DNA of 64,000 bases from Meconema thalassinum (lineage: Eukaryota > Arthropoda > Insecta > Orthoptera > Tettigoniidae), in NCBI GenBank assembly GCA_946902985.2, contig OX336393.1:52449265-52513264 (forward strand), read 5' to 3'. Both the position numbers and the translations under genes were made by a program. Numbering within the stretch: the first letter of the stretch is position 1; each line of letters begins with the position of its first letter. Below, one piece after another: positions 1-12,000 of this stretch. The notes beneath the pieces are model-generated. The model did no database searches. It was given only the letters and a program-made list of their open reading frames with translations, and was not told the origin of the DNA.

Positions 1-76
1 ACCAAGGATCAACTCTCAACCTTTTCTGAATATTATATTGTCATCCAGCCATTCCATCTTACCTTTCTTTACCTTG
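1..76. other. Host flank left of element A
   Basis: Short stretch before the nested LTR elements. It shows no gene or recognised repeat. Together with the DNA after 21237 it represents the pre-insertion locus. Confidence 0.5.
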
Positions 77-80
77 GTGT
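77..80. repeat. Target-site duplication of element A, left copy (GTGT)
   Basis: GTGT lies directly before the TGTAACAG start of the left LTR and again directly after the TTACA end of the right LTR. A 4-bp duplication is within the range known for Ty3-type integrases. It supports A as a single integration event despite the 14.8-kb insertion inside it. Confidence 0.75.
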
Positions 81-135
81 TGTAACAGTCCGAATACTTC
101 CCCTTAATTTATATGTTTTATAAGCAGCAAAATTA

Positions 136-171
<36 letters not shown>

Positions 172-1670
172 GTATATTTTAATTATCATATCGATTCTAG
201 ATTTATTCCATAATTTCTTTATATATATATATATATATAAGGGGTTTAATTATTGTTTGGCGGAAGTTATAAAATGGAGATTTTAGTTAGATTCGTTATA
301 GGTTATATTTTATACAAGACTTGATTGGGAAATATTTCGTTCAACGTGTCGTCAGTTTCGCCACGGGTAGTCCGCCAAAAATAGACTTGACTTTCCAGAT
401 ATATGTACTAACATTCCGGGGACGCGAGGCTTCAAGACAAAGCAAGTTGGTCAGTTAGCGCTGACGTCACGAATTCTCGGAAGAACACCGCATCAGGACG
501 CTGATTTAAAATTACTTCAGAAGCAACCCCACGTGGTTAACCCAACTAATGAAGAGGCATGATCAGAACTTAGGGATCTGGAGTGGGGAGCTACGTCATC
601 AGGATACCTAATTGATTGGTCGAGAAATACTGCAGAGTGGGGAAGTTCATCTTCCATAAAAACCTATGGTCATCTACTCTCAGCCCCCCAATCTTCTGAG
701 ATTTTCTGAATCTTCACGTCTATCAGACATCTTCGCTGCGAGATCGCAACTTATCAGTTCAAGAAGTTTTAAAATTAATACTACTGACGTGAATATGATC
801 GTGTCCTTGATCATATTCACAAAAGTGAATTTTGGAGCAAAGCCATTCACATATGTCAGTCGGGAGACGGGACAAATCGGTTCCCTGCCCGTATCAAGAT
901 AAGGATCTATACAATATTGAGGCAGAACCAAATAACATCCGCCAGCAAGATCAGAGGGAAAACCAGACTACCACTATGAAGAAGACGGCCGTGAGTTCCT
1001 TTACTAAATCCAATCAAGTCTCTGTAATTCTGTTTATGGCAAATTAGAATCCAGCTTTTGTTTAAATTTAATTCATATTCCATTTTGTAACTCTCGCCAA
1101 TTTAATATAACTTCCAGATTTTTTTTAAAATTCATTTGTTTCTCTTTTTACGTCTTTTGCTGCTTTAAATTTTGATCAATTAAATTTTGTTCTTAAGTAA
1201 TGGTAGGACTTTCATTTCCAGTAGCTAGCTTTAGACATAATGCATACCTTCTCCCAGTAGCGATAAGACAATTGGTTAATGGCTCAGCTATACCACGGCT
1301 TGAGAGAAAGATGTTTCGAGTGCTCTATCACTATTTCAATTAAATACTTTGGCACATCTAAAGTAAGCATCAGATGTCCTGGCGCCCACACGAGCTGATT
1401 ATAATCATTGCTAATGAACAGGTAAGAGGTAAGTATGCTATTGGTGGTGTGAGTAAAGCGGTGCTTGTTCTTGTTGCGATTCTTCTACTGTACTCCAGGA
1501 GAACGCAATATTGGAGCCCCGCCAGGAACGTAACCTTTGGTCACTTAGAAGGACAGGGAACGTTACATTTGTGCGCTCAACGTGGAGCGAAAACGTTACA
1601 TTTGGACGCACAACTGTGGAGTTTCATATATATGTATATTTTCGTGCAAGGTTAGTAACAAAACGTTACA
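81..1670 (+). repeat. Left (5') LTR of element A, 1,590 bp
   Basis: The same sequence recurs as 4857-5033 plus 19788-21233. It begins TG and ends CA. It carries an (ATT)n tract near 140 and an (AT)n tract near 222. The short reading frames in it recur in the other LTR and show no protein features. The last 150 bp hold tandem copies of a motif beginning ACGTTACATTTG that continue into the primer-binding region. Confidence 0.9.
268..274 (+). promoter_or_regulatory. Possible TATA box in LTR A
   Basis: TATAAAA lies about 190 bp into the LTR, with a copy at the matching place in the right LTR (19831-19837). LTR promoters often use such a box, but the region is AT-rich and no start site can be shown. 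Confidence 0.2.
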
Positions 1671-1672
1671 TT

Positions 1673-1690
1673 TGGCGCCACAAGCGTAGG
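1673..1690 (+). promoter_or_regulatory. Putative tRNA primer-binding site of element A
   Basis: Two bases after the LTR end the sequence starts TGGCGCCACAAGCG. The leading TGG complements the CCA end of tRNA and TGGCGCC is a common start of retroelement primer sites. I could not assign the tRNA. The motif just before it (ACGTTACATTTG) is repeated upstream inside the LTR. Confidence 0.55.
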
Positions 1691-1784
1691 CCCGAAAACC
1701 AATTGTTTGTCGTGAAGGGAAAAGGATATATTTCAGTGCAAGTATTTTTGGGGGTGATAATAAGTTTTTTTTGTGTGTGTCGGT

Positions 1785-3221
1785 ATGGCGGATAAAGATA
1801 AGATGAAGCTGCGAAGTGGTATAGAGGTGACGGGAGATGGTGAAGAGAATGGTAGTGGCGTGAATCTGGAGATGGAGATAGACGAAGCTAGGAATTTAGC
1901 GGAGGTAAATTCTAATGCGACTAGTGTAGAGGGTAGTTCATCGGAGATGTCAGCACAGGATAGCATTTTGAGTATATTAGTTCAAATGAGACAGGAAAAT
2001 AATAATAAATTTGAGCAACTAAATAAAGAATTAAAACATGAAATGGAAAGTAATAATCAAAAATTAAATAAAGAATTAAAACAGGAGATGGAAAATAATA
2101 GTCAGAAGTTAAATAAAGAATTAAAACAGGAGATGACGAAATTAAATCAGGGACTAAAGCATAATAGTCAGAAAGTAGATAAGGTCGTCAAAGAGACAGA
2201 GAGGTTAGGTAAGATGTATGAGCAGCTTGAAGTAGATATTATAACATTTAAAGAAACAGTGAAGGAAGACATTCAGAGGTACATGAAGGTGGAAGCAGGT
2301 CAAATAATGGTAGAAATTGAACAAAAGTTACAGGTGGTAGGAAATGAAATTAGGGAGCTTAACCAGCAGATAGGGGAGAAAGTTAAGGAAGTAACGGTTG
2401 AGATAAAAGAGCATAGTAAGAGAGAGGAGAAGAGAATTAATGAAAAGATAAGAGTAGAAATAACGAGGATAAGGAAAGTAGTAAATACTCAGGAGATGAA
2501 AATGCAGAAAGCCATTGATGAAGAAAATAGACGGATGAAAGAAGAATTCAATGTTAGCATAAAGGAATCACAGCAGATGAGGAAGAGCTTTCAGAGAATG
2601 GTAGATGAAAGAATGAACATTAAATTAGCTGGGATGGAGAAACGTATGTTGGATCGAATGCAACAAGGGGTCTCAGGCAAGCACGAAAAACAGAAGGTGG
2701 AAGGGGGGAAGGCCAGGAAGGGAAGGAAGGAGAAAAAGCAGAATATTACGGTAGAGAAGACATTAGTTGAAAATAGAATAGATGTTGAGGAGGGGCAGGA
2801 AATAGATGAGAGTAGAAAAAAAGAGCAGCAGTTAACGAAGACGTTAGAGAAAAATCGTGTAGAGGATGAAGAAATGCTGGATGTAGGAAAGAGGAGTTTA
2901 GAGGTAAGTAACGAGCAGATTATCGAAGTTAGAAGTCCTAGGAGTAGAAAGGAAGTAGAGAAACAGATTACGATGCTAGAAGAAATGGAAGGAAGATTGA
3001 AAGAAAGAGATAAAGAATATAGAATGCAATGGCTTACAGTAGTGGCTACGGTAGGTGAAACTAGGGGAGAGGGGAAGTGTAGTTTTGTGGTTGATAAGAG
3101 TAGTACTGAGGAGGGAGAAACTATCGTTCTTAGAAGAGAAGAAATAATTACAGTGAAACGAGAGAAAGAAAAAGAGGAGGATGATAAAAAGTTAGGAAGG
3201 CACGGTAGGGCATTCATGTAA
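1785..3221 (+). CDS. Gag-like coiled-coil protein of element A
   Basis: A protein of about 478 residues starting at ATG 1785; the frame is also open a few codons upstream. It is very rich in Lys, Glu, Asn and Gln. Residues roughly 70-140 contain near-repeats of LNKELKQEMENNSQK, followed by long heptad-like helical sequence to about residue 300 and a charged C-terminus. This predicts an extended coiled coil. I see no capsid-type Gag domain and no CCHC zinc knuckle, so the Gag role rests on position: first ORF after the primer site and directly before the protease ORF. Element B's Gag also opens with a repetitive coiled coil, which supports the assignment. The next ORF overlaps its end in another frame. 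It may be only the N-terminal part of an ancestral Gag. Confidence 0.6.
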   Translation: MADKDKMKLRSGIEVTGDGEENGSGVNLEMEIDEARNLAEVNSNATSVEGSSSEMSAQDSILSILVQMRQENNNKFEQLNKELKHEMESNNQKLNKELKQEMENNSQKLNKELKQEMTKLNQGLKHNSQKVDKVVKETERLGKMYEQLEVDIITFKETVKEDIQRYMKVEAGQIMVEIEQKLQVVGNEIRELNQQIGEKVKEVTVEIKEHSKREEKRINEKIRVEITRIRKVVNTQEMKMQKAIDEENRRMKEEFNVSIKESQQMRKSFQRMVDERMNIKLAGMEKRMLDRMQQGVSGKHEKQKVEGGKARKGRKEKKQNITVEKTLVENRIDVEEGQEIDESRKKEQQLTKTLEKNRVEDEEMLDVGKRSLEVSNEQIIEVRSPRSRKEVEKQITMLEEMEGRLKERDKEYRMQWLTVVATVGETRGEGKCSFVVDKSSTEEGETIVLRREEIITVKREKEKEEDDKKLGRHGRAFM

Positions 3222-4173
3222 TGCGAGGTCAGATTTCCAGTCGTTGATATTCCCAGCCAATACTCTATTTAGTGGTTATGACCTAAATGTAAGAGATGAT
3301 CTCTTGTGCGATTATGATGAAAAGGTGACAAAACCTAGTGATATTGAAAATTTAAATTCCGTCATTAGCATAAATGTGTTGAGGGCGCGTATAGATACGC
3401 TTATAGATACAGGGTGTGTCAAGAGTTGCATTAGCTTGTCATTTTATAATAGGATGAGAGACGAAGGTGTAATATTTCAAGAAATCCCTATCAAATCAAC
3501 TTTTGTAATAACAGCTGTAGGTAAAAAGTCTCATGTCATTTCTAAGCAGGTTCTGGTGGAAATTTGTATTAATAATGTAATAGGTATGCAGGTATGTTTG
3601 GTGATCCCAAACCTTGTGTTTTCCTTGATATTGGGTACTGATTGGTTGTCTGCTAATCAGGTTCAGGTGTGTTACGATGAGAGGTGTATTAGAATGAAAT
3701 GGGGGAAGAAAGCTGTGATTATTGCATTTAATGAGCCAGGTAAGAGTGATTATTCTCAAAGAGTGTGCGTTATTAAAGTGATTTTGTCAGGTGACAATAA
3801 GGTGGGAAGTAGTGACGATGGTTTTAATTTTATTGGCAGTTGGCTGACTAATGGAAATCTAGAGGATGCATTATGTCAGGCTGTGGAAGAAAGTTCTTTA
3901 GGCATTGATCAGAGGGATCAATTATTGGATGTTTTAGTAAGAACTAGTAGAGTTTTTGAGAATCGGATTGGCGAGGCCAATTGCTACACACACTCATTAA
4001 ATGTAATTGATCGCAAAGTCTTTGTAGGTAATAGATACCCTATCCCATTTAAATACCAAGAGGCAATACAACTGCAGATTGACGACATGTTAAGAGATAA
4101 AATCATTGAACCATCCTTAAGCCCATATGCTAACTCCTTAATTACCGTACCTAAAGATGAGTACACCCTTTAA
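3196..4173 (+). pseudogene. Truncated pol of element A: aspartic protease plus start of RT
   Basis: The frame is open from 3196, overlapping the Gag-like ORF by 26 bases in the +1 frame. There is no ATG near its start, so a frameshifted Gag-Pro product is plausible. It contains a retropepsin-like domain: the DTGC active-site motif at about 3406-3417 (IDTLIDTGC) and, later, a flap-to-helix segment ending LILGTDWL. It then enters the fingers region of a Ty3-type RT (IPFKYQEAIQLQIDDML, then SPYANSLITVPK) and stops. The catalytic palm, RNase H and integrase are missing. The protease could be functional but not the polymerase. Ty3 Pol proteins normally exceed 1,000 residues; this has about 325 codons. 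Confidence 0.75.
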
Positions 4174-4856
4174 GAAAATACGTGGAATGAGTCAGGTAAG
4201 GACTCGTGTGTAACGGAACAACATGTGTCAATGCCCTGGTATACAATTAGTAGTTTTAAAGAGATAGGTAACTAAGTTTACAAGAGGCATATCCGACTGT
4301 TGACACATATACTGGAACGAGTGAGTTATCTGAATCAGATAAGCGAAGGGTGACCTAGTACCTTATATTTTGGAATTAATGGGGTAACTTGCACTCAAAT
4401 ATTATGCCTATGTATAAAACTATGCTTTCTTGTTTTATGTGATATAGGTAAAATTTTGTAAATTCATTACAGAGTACTTGCGAGGAATCAAGTATGCAGG
4501 ATTATCACATGCGTGTGATGTGTCGTGTGATGAATTAGTGAAGGCAATATTTATTATAATTATTCTGGAGACAAGAAAAATAACGATTTGAATTAAAACG
4601 ATACAAGTCTCTCAGAATATCAGCCTAACAAACGAGTGTTAGTATGAATGAAATCATACATATCAGGAAGAAAGAAATGAACATTGACGCTTTAAAGCAA
4701 CAACAAAGTATTCATTGTTGTAAATATTGAAGGGTATATATGTATATTTTTAATGTTGAAGGGTATAATTTTGTATGATGCTGTTAATTGTTAGGTTAAA
4801 TGTGTATATAATTTGTTCGCCCAAATCTAAGATTGGACAAAAAATTCTAAGGGCGA
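4174..4856 (+). other. Non-coding remainder of element A internal region
   Basis: No reading frame with retroelement features is present between the broken pol and the right LTR. The region looks like a replacement or deletion scar where RT, RNase H and integrase would be. The bases before the LTR (AAGGGCGA) are a weak polypurine tract interrupted by a C. Confidence 0.5.
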
Positions 4857-4911
4857 TGTAACAGTCCGAATACTTCCCCTTAATTTATATGTTTTATAAG
4901 CAGCAAAATTA

Positions 4912-4950
<39 letters not shown>

Positions 4951-4995
4951 GTATATTTTAATTATCATATCGATTCTAGATTTATTCCATAATTT

Positions 4996-5033
<38 letters not shown>
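4857..5033 (+). repeat. Right (3') LTR of element A, first part
   Basis: It matches the first part of the left LTR, including the (ATT)n and (AT)n tracts, and is cut at the (AT)n run by element B. The rest of the LTR resumes at 19788. Confidence 0.9.
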
Positions 5034-5036
<3 letters not shown>

Positions 5037-8000
5037 GCCCATTTAGCAAGAAATATGCCAATCACAGTATACCAGCGTAGCTCAATTCGGGATTTCGGGG
5101 CAGCGGTAAGTTCCCCCACTCTGTGACTCACATATTTTGGATTAATTAGAGGATACACTTGCAAAAATAACAACAAAATCAACTCCTATTTAAACACATT
5201 TAATTAATAAATTTAATGGCGCTACAAACATTTTAACAATTTAATTACTGACCCAACAATCAACTGCTTGTTCCAAATGAACAAGGAATCACAAATAAAA
5301 TAAACAAATATTGTATTCAAAACCTGTGGTTTCCACATAAACCAACAATTCTTACTTAGTCTCACTTCCATAAAGCACTAACATTAAGTTTACATAACTC
5401 CGAGCTCTTTGGCTCCATGCATTTACATTATTAAGGTGTCATTCTTGTACACCTCAAACACTATCCTTTATATTTTCTTATTTCTCAAAAACAAATATAT
5501 AATTATATTTAAAATCTATGTTAATTATCTAACTCAATATTTTGGGCATGTCCACACATTCAGTTGTTATCATCTCTCTTTATTTCACAAATATATTAAG
5601 GTAATCAGAAAATCAATTGTGTACTCCAGAGCATGAAGGTACTTGACACAGTCAAAAAACTATAGTTACTCCCGAACTCAGTTGCCTTCAATCAACTCGT
5701 GGAATCCCACGTCCTTACATCATTACAATAGGGATTGTTATTTATCTCTTATGTCTTAATAGACCATTATCATATAAGAAACTACGATCTGAACCGGCAA
5801 ACGAAAATATCCATCTACTAGGACCTCGGTTCATCGCCCGGGTCGTTAACAACTTAAACCCTCCTGGTGTATTCATTCTCTTTACAACAGCTTACGAGAC
5901 GGTCTCTGTTCCCCCTCGCTTTAAGAGAGCTAGCCTCTACTACTTGGGGTGCGATTTATGACACGTTAGGGTGACGGCGACTCCCTGTCTGACCCAACGT
6001 TAGTAGCTTATTTCCAAGGCTTTCAAAACAAACCTTCCCATTATATCCAGTTCTGGGGAGACCAGGCTTTACTGTACCGTAACATTCAAACAACTATTCT
6101 TTGGTTCAAAGACCATTTTCGTATCCTTGGCATTTATTAATTATGAGAGGGTCCTCATTGATTGGGAAGATTAATACACATACGACGACGGAGAATTACA
6201 GGGGCTTTTATCATAAGAAGATCCTGCATTCGAATCTCTTCAAGTGCCTCGGGAACAAATCCCTTACAGAGGACTTATACAAAATGCGATTTAGAGTCGG
6301 CCGTGGCCCATATGACATACGCTCAATAATACCATATATTAGCTCCCTTTTTAAATACATACACAATGCCTCGTGATACTATGTCACAAATAGAGGACTT
6401 ATACAATTATCAATTCACTGCAATCAACTACCCTCCATAAGTAATGTACCAAGTATTTTAACCACTACGCGTTCCTAGCGTGACACTTTAATATTATATT
6501 TGCGCTCATTATGCGCTATGCATTACTTTAAGCCGAAATTGTCTTCCCAAGAACTGATAAATCTCTTTAGTAACAATTCATATTATTTTAATTCACATAT
6601 TAATCTTTCCGTTGTCGATAAATCGCTCCCTGTTTTAAAATATTCCATTGAACATCATATCTTACACATACGTTAAGGCTTAACGTTCTTATGTTCAGAT
6701 CAATTTATTTTGATTTTTATTTAACATTTCCATATTTAATTATTATTATTATCTTTATTCTTTATACAAGCTCAAAAGCTATTTCTTTCATATCTCAACT
6801 TTACTTTATTTCAATATCTTTCATGATAATTAATGATATTTCGCTTGCTCTTATGACATTTGTTAAATACATTAACCCTTTATTCACATATTTCCTCTAC
6901 GGGATTTATTCTTTACATAATTATTTATAATTTCTCAATTTATTTTATTATTGTTCAGACCGTGTTCTTGATTATTCAGTATTTATTTATTAAAACACAT
7001 CCCTTTCACTCCAAAACTCCGGTGGGTTTGTACACAATCGATTTCTGACACCAAAATAGAATGAATTTAGTACTCACATGTTTCCAGATCATCCCATGAT
7101 CTTTAATCTGGTGCGGTGCTTCATTTTTGGGCCCACTTTGAACTTTTTACACCATATTAAAGGTATTCATCTTACGTAAAAACACTTTTTGACATATATC
7201 TAAAACACTTAATATTGACGACATTTTTATATACTGATGTGTCCCTTTTGAACACATAATAAACACTAAAAATATTATTTAACACACAATCTTGATTATT
7301 TTACACTTCACAATTCTCGATCACTAGGCCGTATTTCTGAGCCTATCACACGTGATCTTCTGAAATTCCCGTTTCCAAGGGTGAAATTTATTCGATGTCG
7401 GCTTCCTATCCTGCAGAATGCGAAAGTCTCGAAACATCTACTGTTCCCTGGAGTCCAATTCTGCTACTCCTATCCTGGATAACCGGCTATTTATCTAGCT
7501 TGAACGGCTTCTTTGTAGATCTGTCTATCGATCCTAACGAAAGTCTATATGGATCGAGGTCTCCTCTAAGACTTATAGATTCAGTTTATAGCAGCTAGCA
7601 CTTCTCAATTCTAGTATTTTTAGAATAGTTCGCCTGCTTTCTGGAGATAATGTTTATAGTCTCCTATCGTCTTTATTTGAACTGTTTTATTATTCTGTTC
7701 TTCCCTTTTAGGTTTCTTTAATTTAAATAACAGTTTATCTGTCTGGTACGATACTTCCGTACGTTATGATCTATTCGTTCGTACATTTAACGACCTATCG
7801 CCTTTAAGTCCAATGTTCGCGGCCTGCTCTGACTATATCTTACGAATTTTCACTTTAACTTGTATACAGTCGGGCCTAAATCCTATAATTAGGATTTTCC
7901 TAATATTTCACTACGGCGATACTTTAAAATTTCGTCTTGACCACTCCTATGGAGGCAAGCAAGTCGTTAATACTATGACGCCTGTGGCTATCGGATCTTA

Positions 8001-8876
8001 CTTCTGCGGTGTAACACAGCGTTCCTCCCCTCAAGGAGTACTGGTAGCTGTTTTCGATGTAACGCAGAGTTACGTCCCCTCACGGACTGTCGGAATGATT
8101 ACTTCTACGTCGTGGTGCAGCACTTCCCCTCACGGAATGCTCGTATGACTGCATGATTGGCTTGGAAACGCCCGAAGCTTTATACTGTTTTACTACAAAA
8201 AAATAAGACTCTAGCCTTTTCTGTGGTCAACTTCTAAAATAATGGTGCCACAAATATAAAAATTATACCTTCCGAAAGCTCTTCTTCTCAATGTCACATA
8301 ATCTCATTGCACCTAAGAATCGATCGTGCAATTCGGAGATATTAATTAATTTCTCGTCCTCAATGGTGTGGGTGTTGCATTCCTTTTGCTCTCTCCCCTC
8401 CACAGAGGCTTAGGTAATTCCCCAATGACGTCGTCTTACGTCGGCAGTTTTTTTCTGCGCAATTATTAAATGGTTTCTCTTTACTGAAAAATCTCTCATT
8501 CAAAATGATTCACTGTACTGTGCTTGTTTACTCATTATTATGCTCGTAAACGTGTTAATTTTAATTATTCCTCTTCTGGCGCATAAGCGGCGTTGTCAAT
8601 TTCCAGCAACATCAGCTCGAATTCCGATTCAGGCTTCCTTGTCTATCACGGTGGAAATTTCCATTCAGTTATTAATACTCGTGACCAGCCCTCTCTTGAA
8701 TGTCGAGTGGGGTGATCTCATCTAAGGAACATCTGTCCCTAGTCGCTTGCACCATGTTAAGCTATAATCCTGGCTTAAAATCTCTCTCCGTTCCTTTAAG
8801 AAACTATACGTTTCTTTCATTTCTTTCTTAAGGACATGGGTTCGACCTTCCATGGACCCTATGGCCCATGGGTTCA
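5034..8876 (-). repeat. 3' LTR of element B (element orientation), 3,843 bp
   Basis: Exact-length partner of 15945-19787, starting TGTGCCC and ending GGGTTCA on the plus strand, that is TGAACCC...GGGCACA in element orientation. Five differences from its partner were seen: 6141, 6336, 8337, 8542 and 8636. Reading frames of 60-111 codons inside it recur identically in the other copy and show no domain. LTRs of Ty3 elements are usually a few hundred bases to about 2 kb, so this is unusually long. Confidence 0.95.
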
Positions 8877-8890
8877 TCTCTCCCCTCCTT
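8877..8890 (-). promoter_or_regulatory. Polypurine tract of element B
   Basis: In element orientation the bases directly before the 3' LTR read AAGGAGGGGAGAGA, an uninterrupted 14-base purine run. This is the expected primer site for plus-strand DNA synthesis and confirms the minus-strand orientation. Confidence 0.9.
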
Positions 8891-9098
8891 AGGTAAATAA
8901 ATTTTCGAAAATTCTTGAGGAAATTTATTTCAATTTTATTTGTATTTCTTTATTCGTCGAAGCCATCATAACGTCATCCGTATTTACTGTTGTTTTTACT
9001 TCTTTTAAGTCGTATCCGGTAATTGTGTAGGTCGGGTATGCTCTGTCCCTACCCTTTCTTTCTTTCTTTATTTGTCTGGACTTTAAGTTCCCAGAACC

Positions 9099-12000
9099 TC
9101 ATTCTCCCTTACGGGTTTGGTCTATCCCTACCCGTTTCCTTATTTCATCATTTTCTTTTCTTAAATTGGAATTTTCTTCTTCAATAAATTCAATTATTTC
9201 TTTAATTTCCCAATATACCTTCTCCAATTCGCATTCGCACTCGAATGCTTGAGCTCTATTTTCTATTTCTTCCTTATTCTTGTTTATGTCAAAAGCGGAT
9301 TCATCTCTAAATGTTTCCATGACCAGGGCTTGTTCATTTTCTTCATCAAAATCTTCGGGAGGGTAATATAATTTCAAATTTGCTGAATTCATGGTCACTT
9401 CGTGATCCGTTTCACAGTGCCGAATTCTATATGCGTTATTCCTCAAATCTCTGATTATTTGATATGGTCCGTGGTACATTTTCTGGAACTTCTTGTACAC
9501 ACGGTTCCCTGGATCCGAAATGGCTGGTCTTTTCACTAACACCATTTCTCCTGCTAATAATGGTCGATGATACCTCTTATGCCTATTTCTTCTCTGCCTC
9601 CTGTCGGCTTGAGCTTTTAGATGCTCAAAGGCTCTCCTAATTCGTACATCTCTTCCCGGCTGAGCGTCTGCTGGCCTAGGAATTACCAGATTCCAAGGTC
9701 TTTCTGGTTGCTCATTCCGATGTAACGTTATGGGTATCTCTCCTGTGGATTCATGGATTGTATTATTTATACAAAATTCAATAATATCCAAAATATCTAT
9801 CCACTTCCAATTTTCTTCGGCACAGTATATTCTACAGTACTTGGCCGTTTCTCTCATAACTCTCTCTACAGGGTTTGCCTCAGGATGGCGAATACTTGAC
9901 AAAATTTGACGTATTCCAAGTCTTTCTAATTCTCGTCTGAACTCTACACTGGTGAAACAACTGCCGTGATCCGACAACAAATTCTCAGGTTTCCCCAGAA
10001 TCGGTATCACTTTTTCTTTAAGTCGTTTTAACACCTGTTTGGTACTAGTCTTCTGTATGGGAGCAAGGACAACCATTTTTGTGAAGACATCCATAGCCAC
10101 CATTATGTGTCGATTTCCTCTTCTTGCCTTTGGCAAAGGTCCAAAATTATCAATAGATATGATTTGGCCGGGCCTTTCGGGCAACAATGGTATAGGCTTC
10201 TGTCTCATCAGAAATGCATTAGGTTTAATCCTTTGACATAGATCACATGTCTTTAGCGTGTCCCTTACAGTTTCTCTCAGTCTCGGCCATATAAATGCTT
10301 CTTTCAGCATCGAGACTGTTTTGTCGACTCCCATATGTCCGAACGATCTATGGGCTAACCATACTATTTTCCTCTGCAAAATTGCAGGTACAACAATCCT
10401 TAATTTCGTATGGTCAGAGTCCACAAACTTATATAATAACCCATTATAAAACGTGTAGTCTTGTGCTATCTTCTCAGCTTCCATGTACGCTGGTGTTCCT
10501 CTTATCAAGCTTCCCTCAAGGAATGATATGAGCATGTTCATCCATGGATCCTCCCGTTGTCTTTGACTAATGCTTCTTAACTCATTAAGAGTACGCTGAT
10601 CCCTGTCTTCCAAATCTATAGCCATTACTTCCTCTTCTATGGACTCTGGCTGTCTACTTAAGTAGTCTGGAACTATGTTTTCCTTACCTGGGCAGTACTC
10701 TATCTTGACATCAAATTGTTGAATATATAAAGCCCAACGCATCAACCTTTGACTGGATAAATCAGTCTTCATCAGAAAGGTTAAGGCTTTATGATCCGTC
10801 CTTAGAATGACCTGAAACCCATATACGATCTTCCGCCAATATTGCAACGCGTGCAATATCGCTAACAGCTCGATCTCGCTGATCGTATAATTTTTCTCGT
10901 GTGGTTTCAGTCTCCTACTTGTGAAAGCTAGATAGTTCTTCTTATCAGGGTTTTCCGGGTTCTCCTGATATAGCATTGCCCCTATTCCAATCTGGGATGC
11001 GTCTGTCTGAATGATAAATCTCTGATTAAAATCAGGATATCCTAGCTTCACGTAATTTAAGAGCATTTCCTTGGCCTCCACGAATGCTTTTTCTGCTTCC
11101 TCCGTCCATTTCCACTTGCCCCCCTTCTTCAGAAGGTCCTGTAGTGGTGCAACAGTTTTGGTGTATGATGGACAATGTCCTGAGAAGAACCCAATCAATC
11201 CCAAAAACTGGCGAACGTTCTTCACTTTCAAAGGCCTTGGAAAATCCCTTATCGATTCCAATTTGCCTGGATTTGGTTTAACACCATCCTTGTCAATCAC
11301 ATGCCCTAAAAATGTCACTTGCCTTTGACAGAAGTTCGATTTCTTTAAATTTATCTTAAAATTTGCCCTTCTTAGGTCTTCTAATAATTTCTTCAAATTT
11401 TCTAAATGTTCCTCAATGTTCTCCGAGGTAAGCAAAATGTCATCTACGTATCGGATAGTACAATCTTTCACTTCCTCTGACAGGTTTCGATCCAGCGCTC
11501 TTATTAATGCCGATCCTGCAGTCTTCAATCCAAACGGACATCTTCTAAAGCAGTATGTTTGTTGATCGAACTGAAATTCAGTCAACAAGCTGGTTTTCTC
11601 TTCCAGTTCGAGATGATGATACGAAGAAGTCATGTCAATATTTGTAAAAATCTTCTTGCCTTTAAACTTCCTCAGTATTTCTTTTATGGGTGGTGCCGAA
11701 TCATTTTCTGGTATGATTTTCGCATTTAGATTTCTGGCATCTAAACACACCCTTACTGAGCCATCCGGTTTACTCACAATCACTAATGGACTAACATATG
11801 GTGTCGCCATCTTTTCTATAACCCCTGCATTCATCATCTCCTGCAGTGTTTTCTTGGTTTGTGGGTAATGTTTTTCCGCAACCGGGTATGGTTTTTGTTT
11901 GAACGGTGCCCAATCGTTGACTTGGAACGCGTATTTAAAATTTTCAATCTTCCCTGCCTTGGAATCAAATACGTCCCTATAATCCAATAATAATTTCTTT

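Noticed and set aside
2591..3217. A 208-codon Ser/Leu-rich minus frame opposite the Gag-like ORF of A
   Set aside because: It is the antisense shadow of a Lys/Glu-rich coding region.
5409..8148. Open frames of 62-111 codons inside the LTR of element B, repeated at 16320-19059
   Set aside because: They are identical only because the two LTRs are nearly identical. None has a domain or codon pattern suggesting a protein.
8877..9098. A possible envelope gene downstream of element B pol
   Set aside because: Only about 220 bases lie between pol stop and the LTR, and they encode nothing of note.
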